Made by a program: the position numbers and the translations under genes. A model generated the notes under the pieces. It ran no database searches, was not told where the DNA came from, and saw only the letters and a program-made list of their open reading frames with translations. Positions 1 through 10,199 of a stretch of DNA of 64,000 nt are shown here, one piece after another. The first letter of the stretch is position 1; the number at the start of each line of letters is the position of its first letter. This DNA is from Liolophura sinensis (taxonomy: Eukaryota; Mollusca; Polyplacophora; Chitonida; Chitonidae): contig NC_088305.1 of assembly GCF_032854445.1 (NCBI RefSeq), positions 1,185,001 to 1,249,000 on the forward strand, written 5' to 3'.

Positions 1-708
1 CTGCTTGTATGATGATGTCACTCGTGCAATACAAGAGAACAACAGTCAACTCAGCTTGATCCCAAACTGTGTAGTCTGAGGTTCATCCCTGCCTGTAGTC
101 TGACGTTTATCCCTGCCTGTGTGATCATGTCACTCGTGCAATACAAGAGAACAACAGTCGACTCAGCTTGATCCCAAACTGTGTAGTCTGACGTTCATCC
201 CTGCCTGTAGTCTGATGTTCATCCCTGCTTGTATGATGATGTCACTCGTGCAATACAAGAGAACAACAGTCGACTCAGCTTGATTCCAAACTGTGTAGTC
301 TGACGCTCATCCCTGCCTGTAGTCTGATGTTCATCCCTGCTTGTATGATGATGTCACTCGTGCAATACAAGAGAACAACAGTCAACTCAGCTTGATCCCA
401 AACTGTGTAGTCTGACATTTATCCCTGCCTGTAGTCTGACGTTTATCCCTGCCTGTGTGATCATGTCACTCGTGCAATACAAGAGAACAACAGTCGACTC
501 AGCTTGATTCCAAACTGTGTAGTCTGACGCTCATCCCTGCCTGTAGTCTGATGTTCATCCCTGCTTGTATGATGATGTCACTCGTGCAATACAAGAGAAC
601 AACAGTCGACTCAGCTTGGTCCCAAACTGTGTAGTCTGACGTTCATCCCTGCCTGTGTGATCATGTCACTTGTGCAGTACCAGAGAACAACAGTCGACTC
701 AGCTTGGG
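1..708. repeat. 112-bp tandem array, about 6 copies
   Basis: Successive copies of the GATGATGTCACTCGTGC block start near 11, 122, 235, 347, 459 and 571, a 111-113 bp period; a last copy near 658 is shortened to 87 bp. Within each unit a shorter GTAGTCTGACGTTCATCCC block is itself partly duplicated. The array is cut by the window edge. It probably lies in an intron of the gene whose exons follow. The junction at 740-760 holds a GTGAGTTCAAATCCAG stretch that resembles a SINE B-box. Confidence 0.9.
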
Positions 709-919
709 TCGAAGTTCCCATTGCTTGTGAAAAGGTAGCCTGTTTGTGAGTTCAAATCCAGTGAAGTTCATTCTGGCTTCATGGAATAAACTTGGTTAAT
801 TAAAAGAGTTAACATACAATGTGCTCAGTAAAATCTTCTCCCTCAGTTTTCTGTAGTTCTGTGCTGCTGTTTTACTCATACTATGAATTTAGCCTCCAAC
901 TAAAAATCTGTTTTGACAG

Positions 920-1085
920 AATCCATCTAAAGCAAGAAGACTCAAACCTGTCTGACAGAATCCATCTGAAAGAGGAAGACTTCTTGGCCCGATATTTTCT
1001 GGATCAGTGTAGAATCTTTACCAGCTATCGCTTCCTGGTCCAGCCTCAAGTGGCCAATCAGAAGCACTGTAAACAATGCTGTCTG
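920..1085 (+). CDS. Internal exon of unrecognised gene, with duplicated 3' splice site
   Basis: The exon begins after one of two AG acceptors 39 bp apart: ..TTTTGACAG before 920 or ..TCTGACAG before 959. It ends at the donor CTG|GTAGGT (1085). The reading frame is open through both starts and reaches the donor in phase 0, which fits the next exon at 2397. The shorter form contributes about 42 codons; the longer adds 13 residues in frame. Residues include FLARYFLDQCRIFTSYRFLV, a hydrophobic and charged mix typical of folded protein. The direct duplication covers the acceptor and the first ~25 coding bases (AATCCATCT...), so either site could be used. I do not recognise the protein. Upstream exons must lie left of the window or in stretches I could not resolve. 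Confidence 0.6.
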
Positions 1086-2396
1086 GTAGGTACCGCAACC
1101 AGCAGAGCTCATTTTCCCCTTTAGGCCATACTAATTTAAACTGTTGTTTTGCGGACAGAATAAATCATATATTAAGCTTATGTCGTACCCTGAGGGTTGG
1201 TGCCCAATAACATGGAATGCAATGTTAATGTGAACGTAAAATGTATATATATAGAAAAAAAGATGTAGGACTCAGTTATCACAGAATAGTATGCAAAAAA
1301 CCTCTATCAAGTTTTGAAAGCCAGGAAGATGAAATTCATAACTGGGAATATGGCACTGAGAAGACCTTATGAACTTGGCCAATCACTAGCGCTAAAAGCG
1401 TCACATGATAATTGGCTGTCATGTCAAAAAACCTATTAGCTCTCAATTGTCCCTGTGGTTTCTTATAGTGGATAGAAAGCTATAGATGCAAGTAATTGGA
1501 TTTTGCAGTTTAACAGATGCATGCACTGATGCATTTTGAACCACATATTTATGAGCAGGGAACTGAGAACGGCTGCCTGTGTCACAGTGCGCACATGTTG
1601 GGCAGGATGCTGCAGTAACGTGTCAGGGTGAGCAGGCAAGAAAACAGCCTTGCAAGAGTCTTTGCTTGTATGAAGAAAAGTATTGTGACTTTGCAGTATT
1701 TTTCCTTAGCAAAGTCAGATTTAGTATGAAAATATCTTTCCAAAAGCTGAATGAAAGAGCCTATTAGCAGTCAGAAGGTCCTGCTGTGTTTGGTAAATTT
1801 AGGTCAGTTTCCATAGCCATTTTATGTCCATTTAGGTCAATATCCATGGCAATTTAGGTCAGTTTCCATGACTATTTCATGTCCATTTAGGTCAGTATCC
1901 ATGGCAATTTAGGTCAGTTTGCATGGCCATTTCATGTCGATTTAGGTCAGTATCCATGGCCATTTAGGTCAGTATCCATGGCCATTTCTTGTCGATTTAG
2001 GCCAGTTTCCATGGCCATTTAGGTCAGTTTCCATGGCCATTTCATGTCCATTTAGGTCAGTATCCATGGCCATTTAGGTCAGTATCCATGGTCATTTAGG
2101 TCTGCTGTCATGTCCATTTTCTCCATCATTTGTCTGCTCTAAATTACCTGTTGTGAAACTTTTTCCATAACCCATGTGGCACAGGTGATCAGATGTAGTT
2201 GACTAACATTTTTTCACAGGTCACATGATACTGTAGGTATTTTTTACCCTTTAGTGATAGAAGAATTCGAACTCAACACTCCCTTTATCGATGGTATGTA
2301 TAACCATTCAATTCACACACCCCCGCCCCCGGCCTTCCTAAGTGTTCACAATTTTGTAGTTATCCAGTCCACCTAGCCATCTGCTTTTTCCTACAG
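1086..2396 (+). other. Intron of the unrecognised gene
   Basis: This runs from donor GTAGGT at 1086 to acceptor CCTACAG at 2396. It holds a 22-bp tandem array near 1795-2115. I see no coding signal in the rest, including 1130-1790. Confidence 0.55.
1795..2115. repeat. 22-bp tandem array in an intron
   Basis: The motif CATTTAGGTCAGTATCCATGG repeats with a 22-bp period and a looser 44-bp higher-order period, in which alternate units read CATTTCATGTC. There are about 14 units. AGGTCAG is repeated throughout. Confidence 0.85.
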
Positions 2397-2524
2397 GTAT
2401 GGCTGCTAGATGGAGATGCATTGATGTACAGTCAAGAGGTAGCGTTGAGGTCAGAGGTGACAGAGGTCAAACAGACAACTGTGGTCAAGGTGCTATACAG
2501 GGCTTACTTCCAAACCGCTCACAG
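2397..2524 (+). CDS. Internal exon of unrecognised gene
   Basis: This is a 128-bp exon between CTTTTTCCTACAG and the donor CACAG|GTGTGT. It is read in phase 0 at its start and leaves two bases at its end. The peptide includes VWLLDGDALMYSQEVALRSE and then a stretch ending YRAYFQTAH. The two leftover bases AG join the T at 4963 to give a serine codon, so the phase agrees with the next exon. A short ATG-initiated open frame starting at 2399 overlaps in another frame and is a shadow. No family was recognised. Confidence 0.7.
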
Positions 2525-3104
2525 GTGTGTGGTGTCAAACATAAAAATACTCTCCTCAGATTCATTCATTTCACTGTATTTAATCATTAAAAGGTGATAA
2601 AAACTGTTTTCCAGCTATTAATTTAAACTGCCTGCAACTTTCAGCTTCCATCTGTTTAGAGATGTTACTCGGCCATAGTAGTGCTTGTTGTGCAACCCGA
2701 ATCTGCTGAGCCTTGTTTCACACCGAGTCAGATCACAGAAATGCACATCATTCGAGTAATTTGACGCGGTACAAAACAGTGTTCAGTGGTATCGGCTGAC
2801 ACAATAAACACCAAAGCAAAGGTTTACCTCAAGAAAGTCTGCTAACAAAAAAAAATGAAGAAATGTGACAACAAACGACACATTTCATGCTACCGTGCTC
2901 TTTCACTCCTTCCACAGAGGTCATAGATTTTAAATCAATCACTGACAAGCCTCGATGTAAATCATAAAAACAAATCTAATGAGTAAACAAAATCCAATCA
3001 GGATAAACCGCATGAAATAATATTATTCAGAGAGGTAAACGTACCAAGCAGTGTGTTTGCATAACACACTCGATGTTGTTTGAAAGGTTGTCTCTATACG
3101 TATA

Positions 3105-3235
3105 TATGCTGCCAGCAACCTGCGAATGGTCGTGGGTTTCCTCCGGCTGTGCCCGGTTTCCTCCAACCATAATGCCGGTCGTCGTTGTATAAGTGAAATA
3201 TTCTTGAGTACGGCGTAAAACACCAATCAAAAAAA
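3105..3235 (+). mobile_element. Family A SINE fragment, 3' half
   Basis: It carries the sequence from CAGCAACCTGCGAATGGTCG through GTGAAATATTCTTGAGTA to CACCAATCAAA. The tail is a pure A-run instead of AAATAAATA. The tRNA-like head is missing. Confidence 0.85.
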
Positions 3236-3449
3236 AAAAAAATCTAAACGTATATATGCACAATGCGTACAACTAACGAGAGTAGAAATCATATTAGCCA
3301 TAGTTTTTGTCTTTTGTTGTTTTTGTTTTTTTTTGTTGGGGATGGGGGAAAGGGGTGTTAATTTACAAAGATATTTTTTATGTATTTTATAATGACAGCT
3401 GAGTAATGGACGCAGTATTCTGTGTATGGGAGAAGAAAATTGTCCAAAA

Positions 3450-3600
3450 ACAGTAAGTTCAAGTCCTGCTGATGTTGGTTTCCTCTCCAGTTGTACAAGG
3501 AAGATCTGTCTGCAACCTGTGGATAGTCATAGGTTTCCGCCAGGGTCAGCCTCTCAAGATGCTGGCCGCCAAAAATACCAATCAAATAAATATATATAAA
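3450..3600 (+). mobile_element. Family A SINE with internal deletion
   Basis: It starts near the B-box-like GTTCAAGTCC, continues through CAACCTGTGGATAGTC and GCTGGCCGCC, and ends AATCAAATAAATA. The GTGAAATATTCTTGAGTA core is deleted. Confidence 0.75.
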
Positions 3601-3826
3601 CAAGGAAATGAAAACAGTAAGTATAGTTGGGGAAGTCCTCCTACGTTGCAGATATGTAACTTATTTTCATGTTAACAAAAAGTTTCTGAAAAATTGCTTC
3701 TTAAGTATTTTTGTGACATAATCAATAAGTTTAAGTTGTTATATTTAGAGTTTTCTGTTCCATTATGCCTGAAGAATAGTGCATGGATGGGAAAAATCTG
3801 AAGTGAACTGTAACCACTCCTACATG

Positions 3827-4085
3827 TGCACGGGTAATCAGACATGTGCACGGCTAATCAGACGTGTGCACGGCTAATCAGAAGTGTGCACGGCTAATCA
3901 GAAGTGTGCACGGCTAATCAGAAGTGTGCACGGCTAATCAGACGTGTGCACGGCTAATCAGAAGTGTGCACGGGTAGTCCGACGGGCTTCAGGTTATCAG
4001 ACATGCTTAGAGTAATTAGACATGCTTAGGGTAATCAGATGTGCTTTGGGTAATCAGATGTCCTTAGGGTAATCAGACATGAGTT
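3827..4085. repeat. 20-bp tandem array (GTGCACGGCTAATCAGAA)
   Basis: Eight near-perfect 20-bp units run to about 3980. Degenerate relatives with GCTTAGGGTAATCAGA follow to 4085. The second block looks like an older or diverged part of the same array. Confidence 0.85.
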
Positions 4086-4149
4086 AATAGGAAATAGTGG
4101 GACGGGTTTGCTTAGAGGTTATGCAAAATTAGATTTGAGGGGGAAGATA

Positions 4150-4890
4150 GTGGGTTAACGTATGTCAGAATTGTCAAATTTTCCAGTTAAATACGCTGGG
4201 TTTGATATGTTAGTTTGAGACCTACCAACCAAAGGTAACCGTGTGTGTGTCAGAATTGTGTGTAAGGTGTCAAATTTTCCAGTTTAACACATTGTGGGTT
4301 TGATATGTAAGTTTGAGACCTACCAACCAAAGGTAACTGTGTGTGTGTGTCAGATTTGTGTGTAAGGTGTCAAATTTTCCAGTTTAACACATTGTGGGTT
4401 TGATATGTAAGTTTGAGACCTACCAACCAAAGGTAACCGTGTGTGTGTCAGAATTGTCAAATTTTCCAGTTTAACACATTGTGGGTTTGATATGTAAGTT
4501 TGAGACCTACCAACCAAAGGTAATCGTGTGTGTGTCAGAATTGTATGTAAGGTGTCAAATTTTCCAGTTTAACACATTGTGGGTTTAATATGTAATGTTG
4601 AGACCTACCAACCAAAGGTAACCGTGTGTGTGTCAGAATTGTCAAATTTTCCAGTTTAACACATTGTGGGTTTGTTATGTAAGTTTGAGACCTACCAACC
4701 AAAGGTAATCGTGTGTGTGTCAGAATTGTATGTAAGGTGTCAAATTTTCCAGTTTAACACATTGTGGGTTTAATATGTAATGTTGAGACCTACCAACCAA
4801 AGGTAACCGTGTGTGTGTCAGAATTGTCAAATTTTTCAGTTTAACACACTGGGTTTAATATGTAATTTTGAGACCTACCAACCAAACGTT
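4150..4890. repeat. ~85/102-bp tandem array, about 8 copies
   Basis: Units contain GTGTGTGTCAGAATTGT, CAAATTTTCCAGTTTAACAC and GACCTACCAACCAAAGGTAA. They alternate between a short form and a longer form with an extra TGTAAGGTG-containing segment. The AAAG|GTAAC step in each copy is a weak donor-like site in the sense strand of the host gene. Confidence 0.85.
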
Positions 4891-4962
4891 ACCATAGAAA
4901 GTACTCATTCACACCTCTCCCAATGACATAAAAGCTAAATGAATATATTTACCTTTGTTCAG

Positions 4963-5128
4963 TTGTCCAGGGCAGAAGAATTGTGCTGACCCTTACAAGA
5001 CGTGGAGAAAAGACCGAACTGTCCATGATATAGAGCTGCCGCACTCTTTATACATCGCCTTTCTTACCTCCCTTGTCAGAAACACACGACATCTCCCCTC
5101 CTCCCTGCGCTACCTGAATGGCTTCCAT
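4963..5128 (+). CDS. Internal exon of unrecognised gene
   Basis: This is a 166-bp exon between CCTTTGTTCAG and the donor CCAT|GTAAGT. The first base completes a serine codon from the previous exon, followed by 55 codons in phase. The peptide has CPGQKNC, DPYKTWRKDR, LPHSLYIAFLTSLVRNTRHL and SLRYLNGFH, compatible with a helical domain. An ATG-initiated open frame beginning at 4955 includes eight intron bases. It ends in phase 0, matching the last exon. No confident family assignment. Confidence 0.75.
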
Positions 5129-5329
5129 GTAAGTATCACCTGGGAAATAACCCCCATGGCACACTGGTAGGCACAGAGAAAACCTGTAAACTGTTCATTA
5201 GCAGATGCTCCAAATCACATTGAACTTTCCTTTGGTTTCATTCAGTCAAATGAAAGTGTTTTACATGAATTGCCAGTTTTTTATTTTTGTAAATGTTTGT
5301 ATGTTTCTTATTTTTTTTTTCTTTTTCAG

Positions 5330-5368
5330 GTGGGTTATCTTCACAAGTTGCCAGCAAGCGTCACCTGA
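5330..5368 (+). CDS. Terminal coding exon of unrecognised gene
   Basis: After the strong acceptor TTTTTTTTCTTTTTCAG the frame reads VGYLHKLPASVT and stops at TGA (5366-5368). The visible C-terminal part of the protein is about 152 residues over four exons. The 3' untranslated sequence runs directly into a 32-bp tandem array from about 5395, so the mature 3' end may lie within or beyond repeats. Confidence 0.65.
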   Translation: MGYLHKLPASVT

Positions 5369-5394
5369 CAATGACTGCAGACTTGCCTTCTTTC

Positions 5395-6478
5395 CTTCCA
5401 CATTCTCCAAACCTGACACCAACAGCCATCCACATTCTCCTGGCCTGACACCAACAGCCATCCAGATTCTCCTGACCTGACACCAACAGCCATCCACATT
5501 CTCCTGGCCTGACACCAACAGCCATCCACATTCTCCTGACCTGTCACCAACAGCCATCCAAATTCTCCTGGCCTGACACCAACAGCCATCCAATTTCTCC
5601 CGGCCTGACACCAACAGCCATCCAAATTCTCTTGGCCTGACACCAACAGCCATCCAAATTCTCCTGCCCTGACACCAACAGCCATCCAAATTCTCCTGCC
5701 CTGACACCAACAGCCATCCAGATTCTCCTGGCCTGACACCAACAGCCATCCACATTCTCCTGGCCTGACACCAACAGCCATCCAAATTCTCCTGCCCTGA
5801 CACCAACAGCCATCCAGATTCTCTTGGCCTGACACCAACAGCCATCCACATTCTCCTGGCCTGACACCAACAGCCATCCACATTCTCCTGACCTGTCACC
5901 AACAGCCATCCAAATTCTCCTGGCCTGACACCAACAGCCATCCAAATTCTCCAGGCCTGACACCAACAGCCATCCAAATTCTCCCGGCCTAACACCAACA
6001 GCCATCCACATTCTCCCGGCCTAACACCAACAGCCATCCACTTTCTCCTGGCCTGACACCAACAGCCATCCACTTTCTCCTGGCCTGTCACCAACAGCCA
6101 TCCAAATTCTCCTGGCCTGACACCAACAGCCAACCACTTTCTCCTGGCCTGACACCAACAGCCATCCACTTTCTCCTGGCCTGTCACCAACAGCCATCCA
6201 AATTCTCCTGGCCTGACACCAACAGCCATCCACTTTCTCCTGGCCTGTCACCAACAGCCATCCAAATTCTCCTGCCTGACACCAACAGCCATCCACTTTC
6301 TCCTGGCCTGTCACCAACAGCCATCCAAATTCTCCTGGCCTGACACCAACAGCCATCCACTTTCTCCTGGCCTGTCACCAACAGCCATCCAAATTCTCCT
6401 GGCCTAACACCAACAGCCATCCACTTTCTCCTGGCCTGACACCAACAGCCATCCACTTTCTCCTGGCCTGATAACAAC
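5395..6478. repeat. 32-bp tandem array, about 34 copies, in 3' region
   Basis: The unit CTGACACCAACAGCCATCC plus ATTCTCCTGGC repeats with a 32-bp period and clustered variants (CACATT, AAATT, CACTTT). As 32 is not a multiple of three and the minus-strand unit has no stop, all three minus frames stay open. This creates artefactual reading frames of up to 322 codons with a 32-residue period. The array begins in the presumed 3' UTR of the plus-strand gene. Confidence 0.95.
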
Positions 6479-6499
6479 CAGATGTATAAATTGTCGCTC

Positions 6500-7680
6500 C
6501 TTACACCAACAGCCTACGGAATTCTCTCAATCTTACACAAGTGACCTACCGAATTCTCCCAACAACCGTCCAGCTTCACCCATCCTGTCACTGTACATTT
6601 TAGTTTTCTCCATAACCAGTTGCATATTTTGGCTTTCTCATGAACCTAACACCAACTGCCCATCTGGGCTCTCTCATGAACCGGACACAAACTGCCTATT
6701 TTGGTTTTCTCATGAACCTGACACCATCTGCCCGTCTTGGCTTTTCCTTTAACCTGACACCAACTGTCTATCTTGGCTCTCTCCTTAACCTGACATCAAC
6801 TGTCTATCTTGGCTCTCTCCTTAACCTGACACCAACTGTCTATCTTGGCTCTCTCCTTAACCTGACACCAATTGCCTATCTTGGCTCTCTCCTTAACCTG
6901 ACACCAGCTGCCTATTTTGGCTCTCTCCTTAACCTGACACCAGCTACCTATTTTCTTCTCTCTCCTTAACCTGACACCAGCTGCCTATTTTGGCTCTCTC
7001 CTTAACCTGACACCAGCTGCCTATTTTGGCTCTCTCCTTAACCTGACACCAACTGCCCATCTTGGCTTTTCCTTTAACCTGACGCCAACTGTATATTGGC
7101 TCTCTCCTTAACCTGACACCAATTGCCTATCTTGGCTCTCTCCTTAACCTGACACCAACTGTCTATCTTGGCTCTCTCCTTAAGCTGACACCAGCTGCCT
7201 ATCTTGGCTCTCTCCTTAACCTGACACCAACTGTCTATCTTGGCTCTCTCCTTAACCTGACACCAACTGTCTATCTTGGCTCTCTCCTTAAGCTGACACC
7301 AGCTGCCTATTTTGGCTATCTCCTTAACCTGACACCAACTGTCTATCTTGGCTCTCTCCTTAACCTGACACCAATTGCCTATCTTGGCTCTCTCCTTAAC
7401 CTGACACCAGCTGCCTATTTTGGCTCTCTCCTTAACCTGACACCAGCTGCCTATTTTGGCTCTCTCCTTAACCTGACACCAGCTGCCTATTTTGGCTCTC
7501 TCCTTAACCTGACACCAGCTGCCTATCTTGGCTCTCTCCTTAACCTGACACCAGTTGCCTATTTTGGCTCTCTCCTTAACCTGACACCAGCTGCCTATTT
7601 TGGCTCTCTCCTTAACCTGACACCAGCTGCCTATTTTGGCTCTCTCCTTAACCTGACACCAGCTGCCTATTTTGACCTTC
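6500..7680. repeat. 36-bp tandem array, about 30 copies
   Basis: The unit CCTGACACCAGCTGCC plus TATTTTGGCTCTCTCCTTAA has an exact 36-bp period, so it yields a 12-residue period in open frames on both strands. It shares the core CCTGACACCAAC with the 32-bp array just upstream. The transition zone 6480-6640 has degenerate units of both kinds. Confidence 0.95.
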
Positions 7681-7689
7681 ATCATTAAT

Positions 7690-8440
7690 ATTTTTAGATC
7701 ATTTGGTCATGTTTCATTTTTCTGGGTCTTCTCAGAACTGGATTTACTTAGCTCTTTTAATAATTTGAAGGAATATATCTTTGTTAGTCGTTCAAGTAAA
7801 TCCTTGTGTCAGTAAGCCAGTTTATTCATCAGACAGAGAATTTTGTATGTGCATGAAAAACATTCATCAATGTTGGAAATTGTGTTCGAATCTTAAGCGT
7901 CAGCCAATGTAAACAATGGAAGAGGCTACTGAGCTCTGCCAGTTCTGAATAACTCAAGTGATAGACAGTGGTGAGGGAGTTGTCTCCCTTTAGCAGCAGA
8001 GCACATAACATTAGCTTTGCTGGAAATAATTTCACACCCAACTACCTGTGTTGTTCTTCATTAATCACAGTGAGATTGACCAAACATTGATCATGCAATG
8101 TCCAAAAGTGAGGTGTGAGACACATGTAATTTGGCATTTGTTACATTCATAATTCCCCTGCCATTTTTAGACAGTGACACAAAGTTTTGCTTTATGTGTT
8201 CCTATTAAAGGTGCTGTCCTATTTTGCATTCATGTTTTCTCTTGAATTGTCATGAATCCGTGAACTTCCTTTTCCTCTGCGACTAAACGCACCATTTCGT
8301 TTTTTTCAGCAGATTCTGCCATTCAAACAGAATGTATTAAATCAGGGATTATACACATTTGGTTTTCTGTTGATTTTAAGAAATCATCATTGTCATGCAA
8401 AGGGAGATCCACGTGGAATTTTATTTTTTTTTAATAAACA
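7690..8440. other. No gene seen
   Basis: This is AT-rich unique sequence between two arrays. The only open frames are short and lack coding character, and I see no recognisable repeat. Confidence 0.5.
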
Positions 8441-8500
8441 CTTTTGTTGACTCAGTGGACTGGTGAATCTCTGAAGAGAATTTGCTGTGCAATAAAAAGT

Positions 8501-8723
8501 CATGTTGTACTGACAGGCAGTTCTTGTTTATCCATTCCCACAGCCCTGGCTGCAGGATCAAGAAGCAATCTTAGTCATGTTGTACTGACAGGTTCCTCTT
8601 GTTTATCCATTCCACAGCCCTGGCTGCAGGATCAAGAAGCAATCTTAGTCATGTTGTACTGACAGGTTCCTCTTGTTTATCCATTCCCACAGCCCTGGCT
8701 GCAGGATCAAGAAGCAATCTTAG
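8501..8723. repeat. 75-bp tandem array, 3 copies
   Basis: Three copies start at 8501, 8576 and 8650 with CATGTTGTACTGACAGG and end with GATCAAGAAGCAATCTTA. Each contains TTATCCATTCCCACAG, a pyrimidine-rich AG block resembling a 3' splice site. Confidence 0.9.
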
Positions 8724-9798
8724 ACTAATAAAGTCTAAATTTTATTCATTAAATTTGGTATGTTCCTTTCTGTTATTTTAGCTGAAATTTTTTGTGCAAT
8801 GACTTTCAGAGAATTTAGGTTGTTTAGCAATATTTTGACCTTGTTACAATCGAAATAAAAATTTTAAAGTGATATAAAATTTTGACTTAATTGTAAGATG
8901 GCTTAGTGATCCCGTGGCCTGGTGGTTAGGTTGAAAAAGAAGAAATCCCTCTTCGAAATCTGAAATCGGAAAGCCTGTAACACGAACTGCATAAAAAGCA
9001 CCGTCATCCATATATTCCACAGGTTGACTACTGATTCAAGTAAACCCGAATCTAAGTGTATAGGCTTCAAGTCTGATGTGGTCGTGGGTTTGCAGTATAG
9101 TAATGCACACGTTCCAGAAAGAGTAAGGCGATCAAAGGTTGGTTTTAAGTGAACGCTTCGAATTTTTAGCTCGCAGTACAAAATCCACGCATAGCGTGTG
9201 TCATACCCAAAGTGTATGTTGTACTTATGCGGGATAAACTCCGGACTATGAGTGTCAGAATTAGATACGTGGGAAAACTTAACCAATACACTGACATCAT
9301 CAATATTAGTAACCTGAACCACTTACTATGTTAGCTCTAAATCTATACCTGCCATCGCCGCTGATGGCGTTGGCGTGAGGCCAGAAATTTCTAACACGGG
9401 TATGGCACTAAATATTTGAATATTCCTCCAGTGGTTCCTCTGAGCTTTTTTATTACACGTCGACCAACGGCTTTATCATATTTGCAAATATTGGGCCTCC
9501 GTGACCAAGGGGATTAGCACACCAGTGCCCTTTCGGATAACGGCCTCCACCCTACGTTTCTTCCGTCCAGTCAGACCTCGGATCTGCTCATGAGTCTTAC
9601 AGTCCAGTTTTGAAACCGTTAGAACAGAAAAATTATCAGGATTGGAATCTGAAGTCAGTGGCTTCGGTGACCTTTTCGTGTTGTAGCACCTTAGCTCACG
9701 CGACTGTGCGACTAGCTTCCGGCTGCATCATACCGTATTCTCCTGTCTCGACCGAGTCGATGAACGGACCGGAAGCAAGAACAAGAGATCCAAGCAGC
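8724..9798. other. No gene seen; two tRNA-like SINE head remnants
   Basis: GTGGCCTGGTGGTTAGG at about 8911 and GGCCTCCGTGACCAAGGGGA near 9495 look like A-box regions of tRNA-derived SINEs. Neither has an intact body. Open frames here are short and were not accepted as genes. Confidence 0.35.
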
Positions 9799-10010
9799 TG
9801 GTCAAATAGACTTGACCCTCTTACACCATGAACTCGTGGTCAACTAGATTTGACCGTCTCAGGCCATGATCTTCTGGCCAAGTGGACTGGACCGTCTCAG
9901 ACGGCGAACTTTTGACCAAACGGACGACCATCTCAGACAACGATTTCTTGGCCAAAGGAACGTGGTCAAATGGTCTTGACCGACTCAGACCAAGAACCCT
10001 TGGCTAACAA
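9799..10010. repeat. Degenerate ~40-bp tandem array, about 5 copies
   Basis: Each unit has GGTCAA/GGCCAA, then GACTTGACC or a variant, then GTCTCAGAC, then a run ending CTTGGCC-like. Divergence between copies is high, so the array is older than its neighbours. Confidence 0.65.
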
Positions 10011-10199
10011 GATCCCAACTGTTGCCTTTGTGCCCACGCGTGCACGGCTTGTCTGGCACATTGTACCTGGAAAGGTGAGGCGGTTTTCCTACCCGATTTA
10101 CCACACTCGTACAGCAGAAGTATTCCTGAAAGCGATCATCAACAATGAAATTGGAATTGGTGTTCCACTGTAAGTCGATGATCACAAGGCTCGTTTCCA

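Larger units (their letters stand above)
2525..4962 (+). other. Intron of the unrecognised gene
   Basis: This is a 2.4-kb intron. It contains two family A SINE fragments (about 3105-3235 and 3450-3600), a 20-bp array (3827-4085) and an ~85/102-bp array (4150-4890). Nothing else is recognisable. Confidence 0.6.

Noticed and set aside
5261-6477. Long minus-strand open frames (up to 322 codons) with a WMAVGVRPGE-type repeat
   Set aside because: They are produced by a stop-free 32-bp tandem unit; all three frames give the same peptide and there is no coding flank.
7074-7685. 203-codon minus frame with KERAKIGSWCQV repeats
   Set aside because: It is a product of the 36-bp array; period and content follow the repeat unit exactly.
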